Source: Sipunculus nudus (lineage: Eukaryota > Annelida > Sipuncula > Golfingiida > Sipunculidae). Taken from it: DNA of 64,000 bases. Shown in pieces: positions 1-11,687 of the stretch (position 1 is its first letter; every line of letters begins with the position of its first letter). The notes below the pieces were generated by a model, which was not told the origin of the DNA, did no database searches, and saw only the letters and a list, made by a program, of their open reading frames with translations. The stretch covers positions 86,020,142 to 86,084,141 of the forward strand of contig CM049306.1 in NCBI GenBank assembly GCA_026874595.1, written 5' to 3'. Made by a program: the position numbers and the translations under genes.

Positions 1-132
1 ACACTCAGGACCTTCCCACAACATAGTAAGACATGTATATAGTCACATATCACTAAAAAAAGATGCGGTCTCCCGTGTCACAAAATTTATGATATTCTTG
101 TCAACAGCTCAACTTTCATTTGGCTTGGTTAA

Positions 133-1519
133 AGGCGGTTTCACACCAGATGCGTCCGAACGAATATGACACGAACGAATATTTCTGTCATTCCGACTAA
201 AATTCCGTCGCATCTAAAATTTCATTCACACCAAATCCGAACGATATTTTTGGATTCCGACCGAGGAATTTTTGTCTCCGAAATTCGTAAAGGACAGCTA
301 TATGAGCAAAATATCGGATGCACTACAATTATATAGGCTTGATGGCTATATATATACATATACAGAAAAAAGTCGAATATTTCTGAACTTGTAAATTGAT
401 TATCTCACCAATTTGTTATTAATAATAATTGATAATAATGTTTATCTCTGAGTGTACTGACTGTATAATTGGAAATTATTGGGCCTTGCTAGGTACCAGC
501 TAAAGTCCTGAGTTCACAGGTGACAGATATTTTACCATATTGGACCCAGATTCCCATTTCAACATGCCTTTAAAAATAATTGCGCAACCTGTTGTTTCAA
601 CAGAACAGATTCCATTGAAACTCTTGCATTTCAAGTTAAATTAAAGTTTGAATCACAAGTTTAGTTTTATTTATATTTGATTTTCAAATCCGCCAATATA
701 TTTAGAACAGTCTGCCCACAGCTTTGAAACAGCTGTTTATACGCAAAACGTTGAAATAAAAATAATACTATTATAATAAAAAAAATGACTCGTGAAAAAG
801 TTATTGTTCCATGATTTTTTTCTATATTTATCGCGGAACAATTTGTGTTCATATCGTTTATACAGCTGACTTATATTCAGGGGCGTCAATATAGCCCCCC
901 TTTCAGAAAATAACTTTAATGTATTGCAAATAATATATTAAAAATTAGAATTTTCCATGAAATATTATATCTTAACCTTGTTTAAAATTCTAAATGTTTT
1001 ATCCCCGTTTGTAAATTAAAATAAGTGGCCAAGCGGAGATTGACATCCCCTTTAAATAAAATATAATTTCCCCCAGGAAATATACATATTTTATGAAAAG
1101 AAGTCTGATTTAAATGGAAAATCATTGGAGCTAAAAATGTTATAAATATCTGTTTAAATCAAATTAATTTAATAAAAATAAAAAAATCCCTATTTTTATA
1201 TTTTTTATCACATAATTTTAAAACAGTGGACAAGTATTAAGCATTCTACAGTATTATATGTCAAAGAGGTAACGTACAAATGAAACAGTCTGGTTATAAA
1301 TGTTCAAACTCTTTTGTGCTTGAGGTGAAAAGAAGCCATTTTTGTCCGATGCGAACGACAAAAAATGGATCATGTTATTTTTTTTTCGTTCGGATAGCAT
1401 CGTTCGGATTAGGTGTGTCTGCATCCGACATAAAATAAAAGATTTTATTTTTTCGTTCGTACAGCAAATGTTCGTTCGGACGTAAAATTTGTTCGGACGC
1501 ATCCGGTGTGAAACCGCCT
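133..1519. mobile_element. Non-autonomous Harbinger-like DNA transposon
   Basis: The two ends are inverted copies. The left end starts AGGCGGTTTCACACC and the right end finishes GGTGTGAAACCGCCT, with one mismatch over the outer 30 bases. The inversion continues inward: CACACCAAATCCGAACGAT near 220 is mirrored by ATCGTTCGGATTAGGTGTG near 1400, and both ends are crowded with TTCGTTCGGA-type motifs. The trinucleotide TAA flanks both sides (130-132 and 1520-1522). A 3-bp TWA duplication is the usual PIF/Harbinger signature. The interior is AT-rich and has no open frame resembling a transposase or a Myb-like partner, so the copy would depend on an enzyme made elsewhere. TTAA also lies at both edges, but symmetric ends fit TAA better than a piggyBac-type TTAA. 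The element call is firm; the superfamily is inferred. Confidence 0.75.
881..1053. mobile_element. Possible nested hAT-like MITE remnant
   Basis: Inside the Harbinger-like element, CAGGGGCGTCAATAT begins at about 880. A weak inverted counterpart, ATTGACATCCCCTT, ends near 1053. CAGGGGCG-type termini are common in hAT elements. I see no 8-bp target duplication, so both boundaries and the nested insertion are tentative. A similar terminus, CAGGGGCGTCAATAC, occurs near 40254. Confidence 0.3.
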
Positions 1520-1522
1520 TAA

Positions 1523-2880
1523 GGCTCTGTTGCGATGGTACACGTTACGATCGTATCAGGACAGAATCCAGGATTTCTTTCAAAAGGATTTTGAAGACTA
1601 ATACATGTAAAGGCCAACAAAAATGTTTTAAAAAGAAAACATTTATTACAGCTTATATAGTATTATTTAACTTCCCCCACAGATATATTCTCGCCTGAAC
1701 GCTGTCATTGGAGTAGTTTGGTGTTTCTTCCATGTGCCCTTGTAGAACGATGCTAAGTTTATTTCAGCCAGTTAACCGAAACCGCTTTTGAGAATACAAT
1801 TTTGCGTACACACTAAAATCCGGATGATACAGGTCGCATGTCGAAATTAAGAATTTAGCGTTTACAATAAACTAACAGGTAATTGTGTCCCAAGACAAAG
1901 TCGGTGGATACTATGGTTTTAGCACGGTCCTGCCGCTCATTGCAGTAAAATCTTGTAAGCGAGATAGTTAACAAATATTTCACGGTTTTTCATTAAACTG
2001 TACATGTGCATAGGTATTGATGAGAAGCCTATTTAAATTAAGGTAATGACCTATACTAGGAGAGGAACCTTGACCTAGAAAAGGTCAATTTTTTGTGAAA
2101 AACCTTAAAATATCTAAAAAAGATTGCTTTGATTGGTCCTAAAATCGGGTTGACCAAAGATCTTGGATAGTTTTGTCTTGTACGGAAGACTTGTGGCGTC
2201 ACCTATAATTTTTTTGTTTTTAGCGTCTGTTATTACCTACATCATTGCCAATTTACAGTAGTGTGAGTAAAACAACAAACAGACATATTTCTTTTATATT
2301 ACGCACATGCATATATATAGGTCATAGAATGAAGTCTATTTAAAGTTGGGCCATGTCCTACACTATGAGAGTGGCCTGAGCCCTGAATATATCCATATCT
2401 GGTAAAAAAACAAAACAAACAAAAACATTATATTTGCTTTCTGAAGTGGTTAGATGCATTTTTCTAAAATCAAAATGAAATATGTCGGATGTTCGAAACC
2501 AGTGACCTTGACCTTGGTTTTCAAGGTCAAATCTAGGAATTGGTGGACCCCATAATTGTTTGGGTACCACATCAGTCAATCACCCGTCAAGCGCAAATTT
2601 TTCATAATTTGGGCAACTCTCCCAAAGAGAACACGTGTAGTCTGTACCAGCACCCGTTTCGGCATGTTTTTCGAGATATCTTTATACAAAGGTGACAGTT
2701 TAAAAAATTCTAGGCAAAAGGTTGCAGGAGCCATTCCGCCGACTACCGTGTGAATAAGTCTTACTTACTTAAGTCTTACTGGCATGTATTCGTATGAGAC
2801 AAATAATCCACAATATGCCAAGACACTTCGCAATAACTGCGATATATTCATCTCTGGAGAAAAGAGATATATGGCATTTC
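1523..2880. other. Intergenic or intronic DNA, no gene seen
   Basis: AT-rich sequence with short frames only. Around 2040-2560 there are scattered AAGGTCAA and TTGACCTTGG pieces on both strands. These resemble degenerate remains of the AAGGTCAAGG-type repeats seen at 38.8-39.3 kb. No boundaries can be set. Confidence 0.5.
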
Positions 2881-2887
2881 CAGCTGA

Positions 2888-2936
2888 TGACGTAAATCAA
2901 TGCGACGTCATACGTCATCGACCTTTGCGACGTCAC
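2888..2936. promoter_or_regulatory. Cluster of four CRE-like (CREB/ATF) sites
   Basis: Within 49 bp there are TGACGTAA (2888), CGACGTCAT (2903), TACGTCAT (2911) and GACGTCAC (2929). Each contains the ACGT core of the cAMP response element, consensus TGACGTCA, and most contain the TGACG or CGTCA half-site. The surrounding 2880-3250 is locally richer in GC and CpG than its neighbours, which would suit a promoter or enhancer. No TATA box, initiator or downstream gene can be tied to it. It could also be chance enrichment in a local CpG-rich patch. Confidence 0.35.
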
Positions 2937-3889
2937 TATTGTATTGTGAACACCTCTCGAAAGCATTGGCATGGAAGCCTTACTGTGTTGGAGCGTTTTC
3001 GAAGCTCATGAGCATAATTAGATTAAACGGGCGGAGCACATGGGCTGTTGTGGTTTGGTCAAATTACTGTGGTAATCTGCGCGAAACGTCGTGTCTTTAT
3101 GAGATCTGTCTGGTGACTGACGCCCTGTCCCGATTTATTTGCTCTGTTACTCAACAAATTCCATATAATATGCGCCAGACTTTACGTGACGATCCAATCA
3201 CTCGGGAATAAGAATCACTCTACACGTCCGCCCACTCTTTTTGTCGAACACTGAGATTACGTTGCATCAATATTTCGGAACGTTCTTCGACGTTTATCCA
3301 AATTATGCCATGCACCACTAATGGTTAGTATTCCAGTTCAAGCCCGTGAAGCTTTCACAATTATAATAAAACACATCTAAACCATGATACTTTATACTTC
3401 ACTGAAGTTGTCAGTAAAATAATAATTTCTCACTGCCAGATTGGCTGTGTAGAAGTGTTCGAAAGGTTTGTTGCAGGGTGGGCTGCTTGAAGCTAAGATG
3501 TATCAATTGACTTTTATTATAGATAAGGTTATGCTTTGATTTATTTCCATTTTTTCATAGGATATAAGCTATCATGTTTGACAAAAAAACTCCCTCGGTA
3601 TTTTAACTTAAAAATGTCCAAATTTTCTTTGTCTGTTATCCAAGTATCCTTTACTTTACATGTATATTATACAACGGTAAAGTTAAGTTCTGTGGCCGAT
3701 CTCCCGGTCCAGTACTGCAGATATGCAAGTCTTGAACTCCACACAAAAGAAGGTGAGAGTGCCGGTGACAGGTCTGTTGTGTTTTGAATTTATCTCAGAA
3801 TCCAAAGAAAAGATGAATATGTTAAGGCTGAGACAGCCGACCCCACTCAAGACGAATGATATCGGCTGCCAAATACAGTACATTTTTTT

Positions 3890-4180
3890 AATAGTAATCT
3901 CCACGGCCCTTGTTTCATGGGGGGGGGGGGGGTAAAATTGTTTCCATGGGTCTCGTCTCATGGATTGGACTGGTTATTATAATCTCCGCGGCCTTCGGTA
4001 GGGGGGGGGGGAGGTTGTATAATTAACTCCAGGGGCCCTTTTTGATGTGAGTGTGTGTTATAATTTTATCAATGGGTCTGGTTTCATTTTTTTACAATTT
4101 TCTAAATTTTTAAAGGGGGGGGGGGGGGGGATATGTCATAATTATTTCGATGGGCCATGTTTTATTATTGACAGGGATAA
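3890..4180. repeat. Degenerate tandem block with three long G tracts
   Basis: G runs of about 14, 11 and 16 lie at 3919-3932, 4001-4011 and 4115-4130. Similar text recurs between them: CTCCACGGCCCTTGTTTCATGG, CTCCGCGGCCTTCGGTA, CTCCAGGGGCCC and ATGGGTCTGGTTTCAT. This suggests an old tandem duplication whose units each carried a G tract. The unit length is no longer constant. I see no gene here. Confidence 0.5.
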
Positions 4181-4659
4181 ATGCCCCCTTACTCTTTCAG
4201 GTAGGGTTACAAACTACATTTTGTCCCTCTCCCTTTTTAACGAAATTTAATGCATATTTTTTATAATGGCGATTGCGATCCATGCAGGTTAGAGTTTCTC
4301 CAAAAACTCTGTCAGTTATGTATCTCATATTGAGAAAATGTAGGGTGTGCCTCATTAAATCGTCATAAATTTTAGTATACATAAGGTCGTTAATTATGAT
4401 GTGGGTACGTTGAAATTAATTTAAATCAAATTTAAATTATAATAAATAAAGTGTTGATAATTGATTAAAAACACTTCCGTATATTCAAAGTATGATCAGG
4501 AGGGTATGCGATCATTCTCATTCGTGTGTTTGTTCACAATGTAACTCACGCAATCATGATCGGAATCCCTTGAAATTAGTCGATAAAGAATCGATTGGAA
4601 TTTGGTGTGGGTCCCGCTGATGACCCGGATACAGGAAGGACTTCCAGGAATAATCACAT

Positions 4660-5357
4660 TGTTAAGGTGCCCCTTTTTATTGTGTGCAGCGGTCTTACAG
4701 ATGGTTGTTTTATTGTGCACACGGATGTTCCATGTGTTGTTGACGTTTGGTTCGTGTAGCACGCGTGGCTCGTTGCCGTGGCAGCGTCGCCTGGCCGGGC
4801 CGGGTTGGCCCACGTGTGAACCCTGACACGGCGTTCTCTGTTCTAGTATGTTTCTTTGAGCGTGTGTACTGTGTATTATGTTATATTCTTTAGACTTTTT
4901 GAGAAGTGGAAAATTATCGGCTTGGGGCGAGAAGTTATAAATAGGGAGCTGTGTTTTAAAACAGAGAGAGAGGTGAGAGAATATTCCAGCGGACACGGAA
5001 CGTGTTTGTCAGTGTGTGGGACCTATCCGATTATCCAGTAATTTCAGGGATTCTACTATTACTAATTCTTTACAATTTAATGCTGCCTGCCTCAAGTTTA
5101 CTTTCTGGATTGTTACAAGAGCTTTACATTGGACTATTATTCTCCGAGAGAATTTGTTTGAACTTTTCATCCGGCTTATACATTTTAAAAGACTCGCTGT
5201 GACAGTGTTGGTATCCACGTACTGTGCACTTTGTTTATTTTACTGAGTGATTGTATTGATTTGTTGTTATACTGCTGCTATACTGTGTATTTGTATTGAT
5301 TTAGTTTGTTGTAATGTTAGGGCTGTTTTAAGAATAAATTATAGTTATTTGTTAACA
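4660..5357 (+). mobile_element. Probable solo LTR of a retrotransposon (fossil)
   Basis: The segment opens with TGTTAA and closes with TTAACA, the TG...CA inverted ends usual for LTRs. Internally it has LTR order. A GC-rich upstream part is followed by a TATA box (TATAAATAGGG near 4937), then a GAGAGAG-containing stretch, then a polyadenylation-type AATAAA near 5332, about 25 bp before the end. Its length of about 700 bp is normal for a Gypsy or Bel/Pao LTR. No second LTR and no gag or pol sequence lies nearby, so it reads as a solo LTR left by recombination. A 5-bp target duplication is not evident, which suggests an old copy or slightly misplaced ends. The family cannot be assigned from the LTR alone. 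Confidence 0.5.
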
Positions 5358-6699
5358 AAAAAAAAATGACTTCTTTGTACATTCCTCTAGACTTTTCACG
5401 CTGCCTAGTGTTACATAATCTGATTTTTTAAAATCTCCATTACAAAATTTATGTTCATAACGCATACGTGATCTGTTGATATTAGATTCCGTAACAACAT
5501 GCAAAAGTGCAGTAACATATGCACGATTGAACATGGGAATATGGGTCGAATAAGTGGATGCAAACACTTGTTGGGGGAACTTTTGCACAAATGAACCTGG
5601 AAATATGGGCCAATAAGTGAATGAAAACACGGGTTGCGAAGTACCCAAAATTAAGGACCTCCAACACTGCGGAGGCCGGTATTCATGAGGTTGCATATTT
5701 CTAGTTATATAGTATGAAAGGCTATATGATATTTTGTCATAAGAGGTGTCGTTTGAGGAGAGTGAGCAGGTATACTTGTTTTAACACGAAAAATGGGCGA
5801 AAGATCCGATCAGACTGCCTGTTGTTGCGAGTGACAGGATAGTGAACGTAAAAGGGCAACGGAAGACGACTTGTGGAGTCTGTTGGTTTAGCCAGATGCC
5901 ACTTACGTGTTTCAAGTGTTTAAAAGGTTACTGGAACAATGCCCACCTTGTTAAAGCTAACACACACAGTCATTCCACAGAAAACGGAGTTTATATATTA
6001 CGAGAAAGGAAACGAGGGTAAAAAAAAAACAAGGCTAAATAGTCTTTCAGTAGTTCCTTTTTCCCTTCTGGCCAGCCCACAGGAACACAGGAACAATTTA
6101 AGCATTAAAACGTCGATATTTGTTGTCGCGGAAACATAATTTTTTTGTTGTAGTTGTAACGCCCGGATGTACAGGTGTTTTGACGTCATTATCGACTCCT
6201 CTTCACCGCGTTCTGTCCCCGTTCGTCTCAGGACCCATTTCCAGACAAGGTTCGCCTTGAGGGCTACGGAATTCTGTTTTTTTAAGGTTGCTTCCTTCCA
6301 CAAAAACTGTCTGACAGTAAACTTTTGAAGAGGGGCTGTCTGTGATGGACACAGCCATCACTTTTTTCAAACACTTCAGCTTATGTTAATAGCTTCTAAA
6401 GTTGTCCTTTGTTATATATTTGTTTTTTTATCACTCTGTATATATATATGTGTATTATGTTAATAAGTACGCTTAACATAATAATTGTTACTGCGGGTTG
6501 TCACGTATTTTGCTAATTTATGTTGAATGTTTTCATAGGAAGCATGTTTTCTATCCGTTTTGGTTTTTGGAACGTATCTCTTATCAGCCATATTTAATAC
6601 ATTGTTAACTTTAAAAAGGATTTAAATATATGTATAATGCAAACATATTGCATTGATGTATTTCCTTTAGAGACATTTAAGCATAAGTTATCCGGCTTA
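5358..6699. other. Intergenic DNA with one full CRE consensus
   Basis: No gene is supported. A perfect TGACGTCA octamer lies at 6181-6188. The stretch begins with a 10-A run just after the LTR. The rest is AT-rich sequence with short frames on both strands. Confidence 0.5.
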
Positions 6700-6866
6700 T
6701 TTTGTTAAGGGGTAGAGCACAGGACTCAAAGCCGAGTAGTGCTAGCACCCTGTCGCGTAGCTCCAAACAGTAATGAAATTCAAATTTTTAGTTTAAGGTT
6801 ATATCAGCATTACATAAAAGACGGTCACCGCCTCAAAAAAAAAAAAAATAAATAAATAAAAAAGGA
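6700..6866 (+). mobile_element. tRNA-derived SINE-like remnant
   Basis: TTAAGGGGTAGAGCACAGGA near 6706 resembles the D-arm and A-box region of a tRNA head, where GGTAGAGCAC followed by GGACTC is typical. The copy ends about 130 bp later in an A-rich tail of AAAT-type repeats (6836-6866). A clear B box (GGTTCGANTC) is missing between them, so the head is degenerate. Overall length and tail suit a SINE. A chance resemblance followed by an unrelated A-rich tract is possible. Confidence 0.4.
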
Positions 6867-7365
6867 AGGCCATTCCATGTTCTTTAGACTCTATTGACCC
6901 TTCTCTTAAGTGTTTATTCAGGTATAAAACCACAACCCTTAATGCATAAACTAAATAGTAAGCAAGGGGCTAAAGAATCGATTTACTTATCAATTACTTT
7001 ATTAGTAAAGTCCAGTCTTCTTTTGAATTAAAACAAATATTTTACCACAGTGGATGACAAATTTGTTTACAAATAAAGGGACAATTTATATTTAGCTCTC
7101 CCTCCGTTTAATGTCGCCACATGTTACTCTGCACATGGTGCCGTCACCGGCGAGGGCCGATACTAGATCTGTAGCACATACATGATATATAGCCTCAAAA
7201 TCACGGCGTATCCTTAAACATTTACACCTCACAAAGGGCTTTGGGGTTGGGCATGATCAGTATTATCGGAATAAAGCGATTCTAAGGTTGATAATCGATT
7301 ACAATGCTTCAATAATGAAAACTCCATCGAAATAGCTGTATGATTTAAAACCACAGTGTTATGTT

Positions 7366-7620
7366 ACACTCTAAGACAAAAAGGGTTCCAGGTAGAACTC
7401 AAAAGCGTTCTAACTGTAACCTTAAAAACATGGGTCTTTTTGGAACCTCCCGAGGGTACTATTTGGAATCTTACAGGTTCCATCCAGAACCCATTTAAAG
7501 GTTAGGGGAGGAACCATTCAAGGTTCTTGACAGTGGACTTAGTGGAGAACATTTAAAAGGGTGGAACCCTATGTATAAGGTTCATTATGGAACCTTCAAA
7601 GAAGGCTTTTCTTAGAATGT
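7366..7620. mobile_element. GGTTCC-type palindromic MITE
   Basis: The left end, ACACTCTAAGACAAAAAGGG, is mirrored on the right by CTTTTCTTAGAATGT. The 255-bp interior is a degenerate palindrome of GGTTCCA, GGAACC, AGAACC and AAGGTTC motifs. From memory, small elements with ACTCTAAG ends and GGTTCC-rich cores are abundant in fish and some invertebrates. I do not assign a superfamily. No target duplication is convincing and there is no coding capacity. Confidence 0.6.
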
Positions 7621-8201
7621 CCATTTAATTTTTGTTTGTACCAAAAATACGTTACATAAATGTATTCGTTACTACTGCCTTCTGGCAAAGGAATTAAAAA
7701 AAATCAAAAGTTTTTTTTTCATTAAATGTGGGAAAACTGAGTGGACTAAAAGTGAAAATAATATCAGCTGTAATCGTGATCATGATAATTACCTTTATGT
7801 GGACTTAAACATTGTAGTCATGAAACATATCTTTTAAAATATGGACTGGTGATAAGTTTGTTCGACAAAGATCATTTTTTCCTGATTGACCATGTTCCTG
7901 TAACAAAACTAATTAAAAAAATTTATTATGTATAATGGTTTACGCACCTCATTGGAAGACATGATTCGTTGAAGTATGAACTTGTCTTCAAACCAGGCCC
8001 GCCGGGTCTTTAATCCGATCATCCTGCCCCGCTGGGCTCTGTTATTTATCTCGCCTTAACAGGCCATTCTTCTTTATGGGATAAACTTACCCGCTAAATG
8101 AAAGTCATCTCCGATGGTGGATATTGATGCACTGCCCGAACTTGATAAAACCTTTGCCAAATACCGGTGTCAAGACCTAAAACTAACTCCAATTGAAGTT
8201 A

Positions 8202-8220
8202 CCCCCCCCCCCCCCCCCCC
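8202..8220. repeat. C19 homopolymer
   Basis: Nineteen consecutive C, followed by ACCCCACCCACA. The opposite strand is a long G tract with quadruplex potential. It sits directly before the GGGTAAC repeat block. Confidence 0.9.
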
Positions 8221-8244
8221 ACCCCACCCACATACACATACCAG

Positions 8245-8745
8245 CCAGGGTAACCTGAAATCGAATGCAGATAGCCCGGTGGGATAGCTGGAACCTGATT
8301 CAAGGTTACCCCTGTATAGTGTTCTGATTATGCTCCCCTTCCTCCCCTATAACTGATTCATCTATTGAACAAATAATTATGCTTTTAATACATAATATGT
8401 TATAATTGCATAAAACAGGTAAATAACCATCATATAAGCTACAATCAATCTATGAACAATAAAAAAGTCACAATGATACTTGGTCTATTAATTATATATA
8501 ATACACTTCACTTAAGCAGTCATCAAATTACTTACGAACATAACATGTATACAAAGATTCGGGTTAATTTGAGAAATTTATATTTTAAAGAGTACATAAA
8601 TATATAATGAAACTGTTTTGGAGACTAATCTTAAATCGTTGGGAACAGAAAGAAATCATTTCAAGTTACCTTTTGGGGTAACTTGAAACTGACGTCTAAT
8701 AAGCCCGCTAATCTGAAATGATTACAAATTACCCCGGTAATCAGA
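8245..8745. repeat. Paired GGGTAAC...TTACCCC palindromic modules
   Basis: Two direct copies of a module of about 65 bp lie about 420 bp apart (about 8250-8315 and 8676-8735). Each begins GGGTAAC(C/T)TGAAA, contains AGCCCG and ends TTACCCC, so each can fold on itself. A near-perfect hairpin precedes the second: TTTCAAGTTACC (8659-8670) and GGTAACTTGAAA (8677-8688) with a 6-base loop. The layout could be the two ends of one small transposon or two copies of a palindromic repeat. I found no flanking duplication. Confidence 0.45.
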
Positions 8746-8760
8746 AGCGTGGATAACATG

Positions 8761-10434
8761 ATATCGCTACACCTAGCCATCCGCTATTCATAATTCATCA
8801 CTTCATTCCAGCATATTACAGCAGTTGTTGGATTCAGCGTGCTGGTATTGAGCGTTTTTTGTATTAATTGTTACGTTTGCATTTACTCTTGTATTTTTGC
8901 CATATATAAGGCATAAATTACCTTTTTTACAGTTGTGGGCTAGGATTTCAATAATTTTTAATTAATATATTATGATTATTGTGATAATGCCTATTATTAT
9001 AAGCTTCAAACAAACGAGAAAGTTAAGATAGGGATGAAGTAATCATCCCATTTCTACGTGTCCTTTTCTAGGTCAGTATTAATCTGAATAGATGTTTAAT
9101 TTCAGTATTCGTATTTTTGTATTTTTCAGATTATTATCTGGTTCAGTTTAGAGCAAACTATTTTTAAATGAGGTAAACTTATTCCATTTAAAACGGAAGC
9201 GATAGGTTTATATTTTCTAGCATTTTTGTGAGGTCGCCAGATTTTGCGATGGATTTTGTTTGCCCATATATCTACTGTGAGAAAAATAAGGTGGTTGGCT
9301 CGCTGTCAGCCGTCGACATTTAAGATATGGTCGCCATGGTAATATCGAAAAACATGGAGTACCAGGATTCCCTGGATATGTTGGTACATACAACCATTTG
9401 TAAAAGAGACGCAATCCCTTGACAATTTGAAATATAGAATCAAGTGGTTTCGGGACTATGAGAAGAAACTACAATTATCAAATGCTTGACTTAAAGAATA
9501 TACTTCCATTTCAAATGAGAAGAAGCATACCGTTTGAGTTCCCAATTAGATGTTACATTTGCTTAGTTTAAAGAATACATTGAACTGGAATCACTAACAT
9601 ACACTCTCTATATATCTCGCACGTCTCGTATGATGCTGCTTATATAGGCCTAAAACCACAATGACGTCTACAAAACCGGAAGAATGAATTCTTGATCAAG
9701 GGGCCTGGGACAAGCAGAAGTCAGTTTTATGGTATAAGACGCCGGTCCCAAACTTACATGTCCTCTGAAGCTCCCAAAGATAGGTTGGATGACCGACCTG
9801 AAAACAACCTACAGTATGATACTAGTATGTATCATTAATGAAAAATTCAGCAACCTGCAAGGTTTCATTAGTCGTAGACCTGTCGACGTTTTCTCGCATA
9901 GAATTAAAATAGTTTCTTTTCCTCTCCAACAAAACAAATACTTTATCTTTTCAAAATAAAGTTAAAACAACAGGCGCACTGGGAAAGAAAGGTTTGACTT
10001 TTTAAATATACATACTCTTTTCATTGAAATAACAGGCTGGTGTATGTCACGAATTAATCGTGACAAGTTAAATCAAATAGCTTGTTTTATTTGATATTGA
10101 TTAATATATTATTTATTAAAGTTATGTATAACATATGATATTATTTTGTTTGGTGTTTCGCTGTAACGTTAATGATGTAGGGATGAGTTTTTTATTCGGG
10201 CATTTTTGTACAAGCTCTTAGATCTGCCATTCATAGAAGACTGTTTTTGCTGTATGTCAAATTTCGACGAGCGAGGTTTTAATTTCGTGGCATTGCCTGG
10301 TCATCAAATGCTGCAGATGTTTGGGGCCGTGTTTCTGATACTGATCATGCATTGAGGGACAGTCGCCATATTATCAAACGGGAGAAGCGGAAAATAATAT
10401 GATATCATACATATAGAGATATATGGTAATTAGG
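8761..10434. other. No recognisable gene or repeat
   Basis: AT-rich sequence. The only frame of note on either strand is 65 codons on the minus strand (9217-9414), which resembles nothing I know and lacks any surrounding gene signal. Confidence 0.5.
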
Positions 10435-10858
10435 AAGGGGGTATTGAATATATCGATACATTTCAATACACGACGCCGATACGGTTACCGATACGCTATG
10501 CATATAAGTTAGATGAAAGCCCAAAAGTGCTCATTAATATATATACAAGTCATACAACCGTGACCTAAACTACAATCTGGGTATATTTTGAAGATTTAAC
10601 TGCTTTCTATTCATTTTATTGACTTTTAAAACTTAAAAAAAATCACGTATTGTCGTATGATCGACTGGATGAGGAATGAAAAGCCGAGTGAGCTTGTGAG
10701 CGATGATAGACATATATTACGGTTTTGTTCTATTTGCGAAAAACTATATCCACAGAGAATGTAATCAGAAATGATACACACAGAAAAATGAAGCGTATCG
10801 TCAATACGTATCGGTTATCGCTTTAAGTATATCCCAATACGTATTGAACCTGATTAGG
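10435..10858. mobile_element. Probable MITE with GTATTG/CGATAC-rich inverted ends
   Basis: The left end (GGGTATTGAATATATCGATA, then TTCAATACACG and GGTTACCGATACGCT) is mirrored imperfectly by the right end (AAGCGTATCGTCAATACG, then CGGTTATCGCTT and CCCAATACGTATTGAACC). The length is about 425 bp. The interior is AT-rich without coding potential. The copy is clearly aged. Boundaries are good to about 10 bp and the target duplication was not resolved. Confidence 0.5.
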
Positions 10859-11685
10859 CTGACCGATACTCAGCACAAGTGTTTAAACAGACAGCTGAAG
10901 AAAGTTTAGGATATTGTAGAGCAAGGTGCTTTATGCTTTTGTTTGCCAGTTTGGGAAGTGGGGGAGGTGACAGGGTGACAGGAAGACACGATGAAAGACG
11001 CATTTTCTCAATTTCTTAACTCAAGGCAGTGGACATAAAACTCCTCGCTGTGATGTTCAGAGGTAAGACAAAGAGATTTACACGATTAATGACGTAGGAC
11101 CAGCGTCCTGTACATTTGTAAAAACTGTTTGTGTTTATATTAGAAGAGGAAAACGATGTCCAGTAACCGCGAGTTTAAGCAGAGAGACTTTTTTCCGGCA
11201 AGCGGTATGTGATATATGTGAACAATGTGGCGTACATTAGGGAAAAGACTACAATACCGATTTATGGCAAGTGCATTTTCTCATGTTATTAGCTCATTTG
11301 GGCTTAATACAGTTTCCCAGCAAAACAATCCCGGCACACGGACTTACGATCTGAAATTCACCTGTTTTATACCTGCTTATGGTGCTGTGTGTGAATTAAT
11401 AAACACAGCGCACCCGAGGTCCGATCTTGCGCATGCGTGACATTTGCATGGAGAAGAAACACGGAAGAAATGCATATAATTATTCCATTGGAAGCTTGAA
11501 ACATCTTGATTTGCAATGTACGGTTACCAGGTGGCTCCACGTTTCAGTTTTGCGCCACTAATCGCGCTCAGTACAAGTTTATTTCAACTGGTATATACAG
11601 GAGCAAGCACACGAATTTAGAACGGAATATTATCAGGTACCTTACTATATCTTGGAAGAGACCCTAATTGCATGTATATTTAACA
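10859..11685. other. No recognisable gene or repeat
   Basis: Ordinary AT-rich sequence. A 71-codon frame (11225-11440, plus) has no recognisable motif and no supporting signals. Confidence 0.5.
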
Positions 11686-11687
11686 TA

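Noticed and set aside
133-1519. piggyBac element, because TTAA lies at both edges
   Set aside because: With TTAA as target the two ends become asymmetric by one base. With TAA they are symmetric, and the terminal sequence does not look like piggyBac ends.
4496-4996. 166-codon minus-strand frame, the longest in the window
   Set aside because: It overlaps the proposed LTR start and its TATA region, matches no family, and has the composition expected of antisense read-through of a GC-richer patch.
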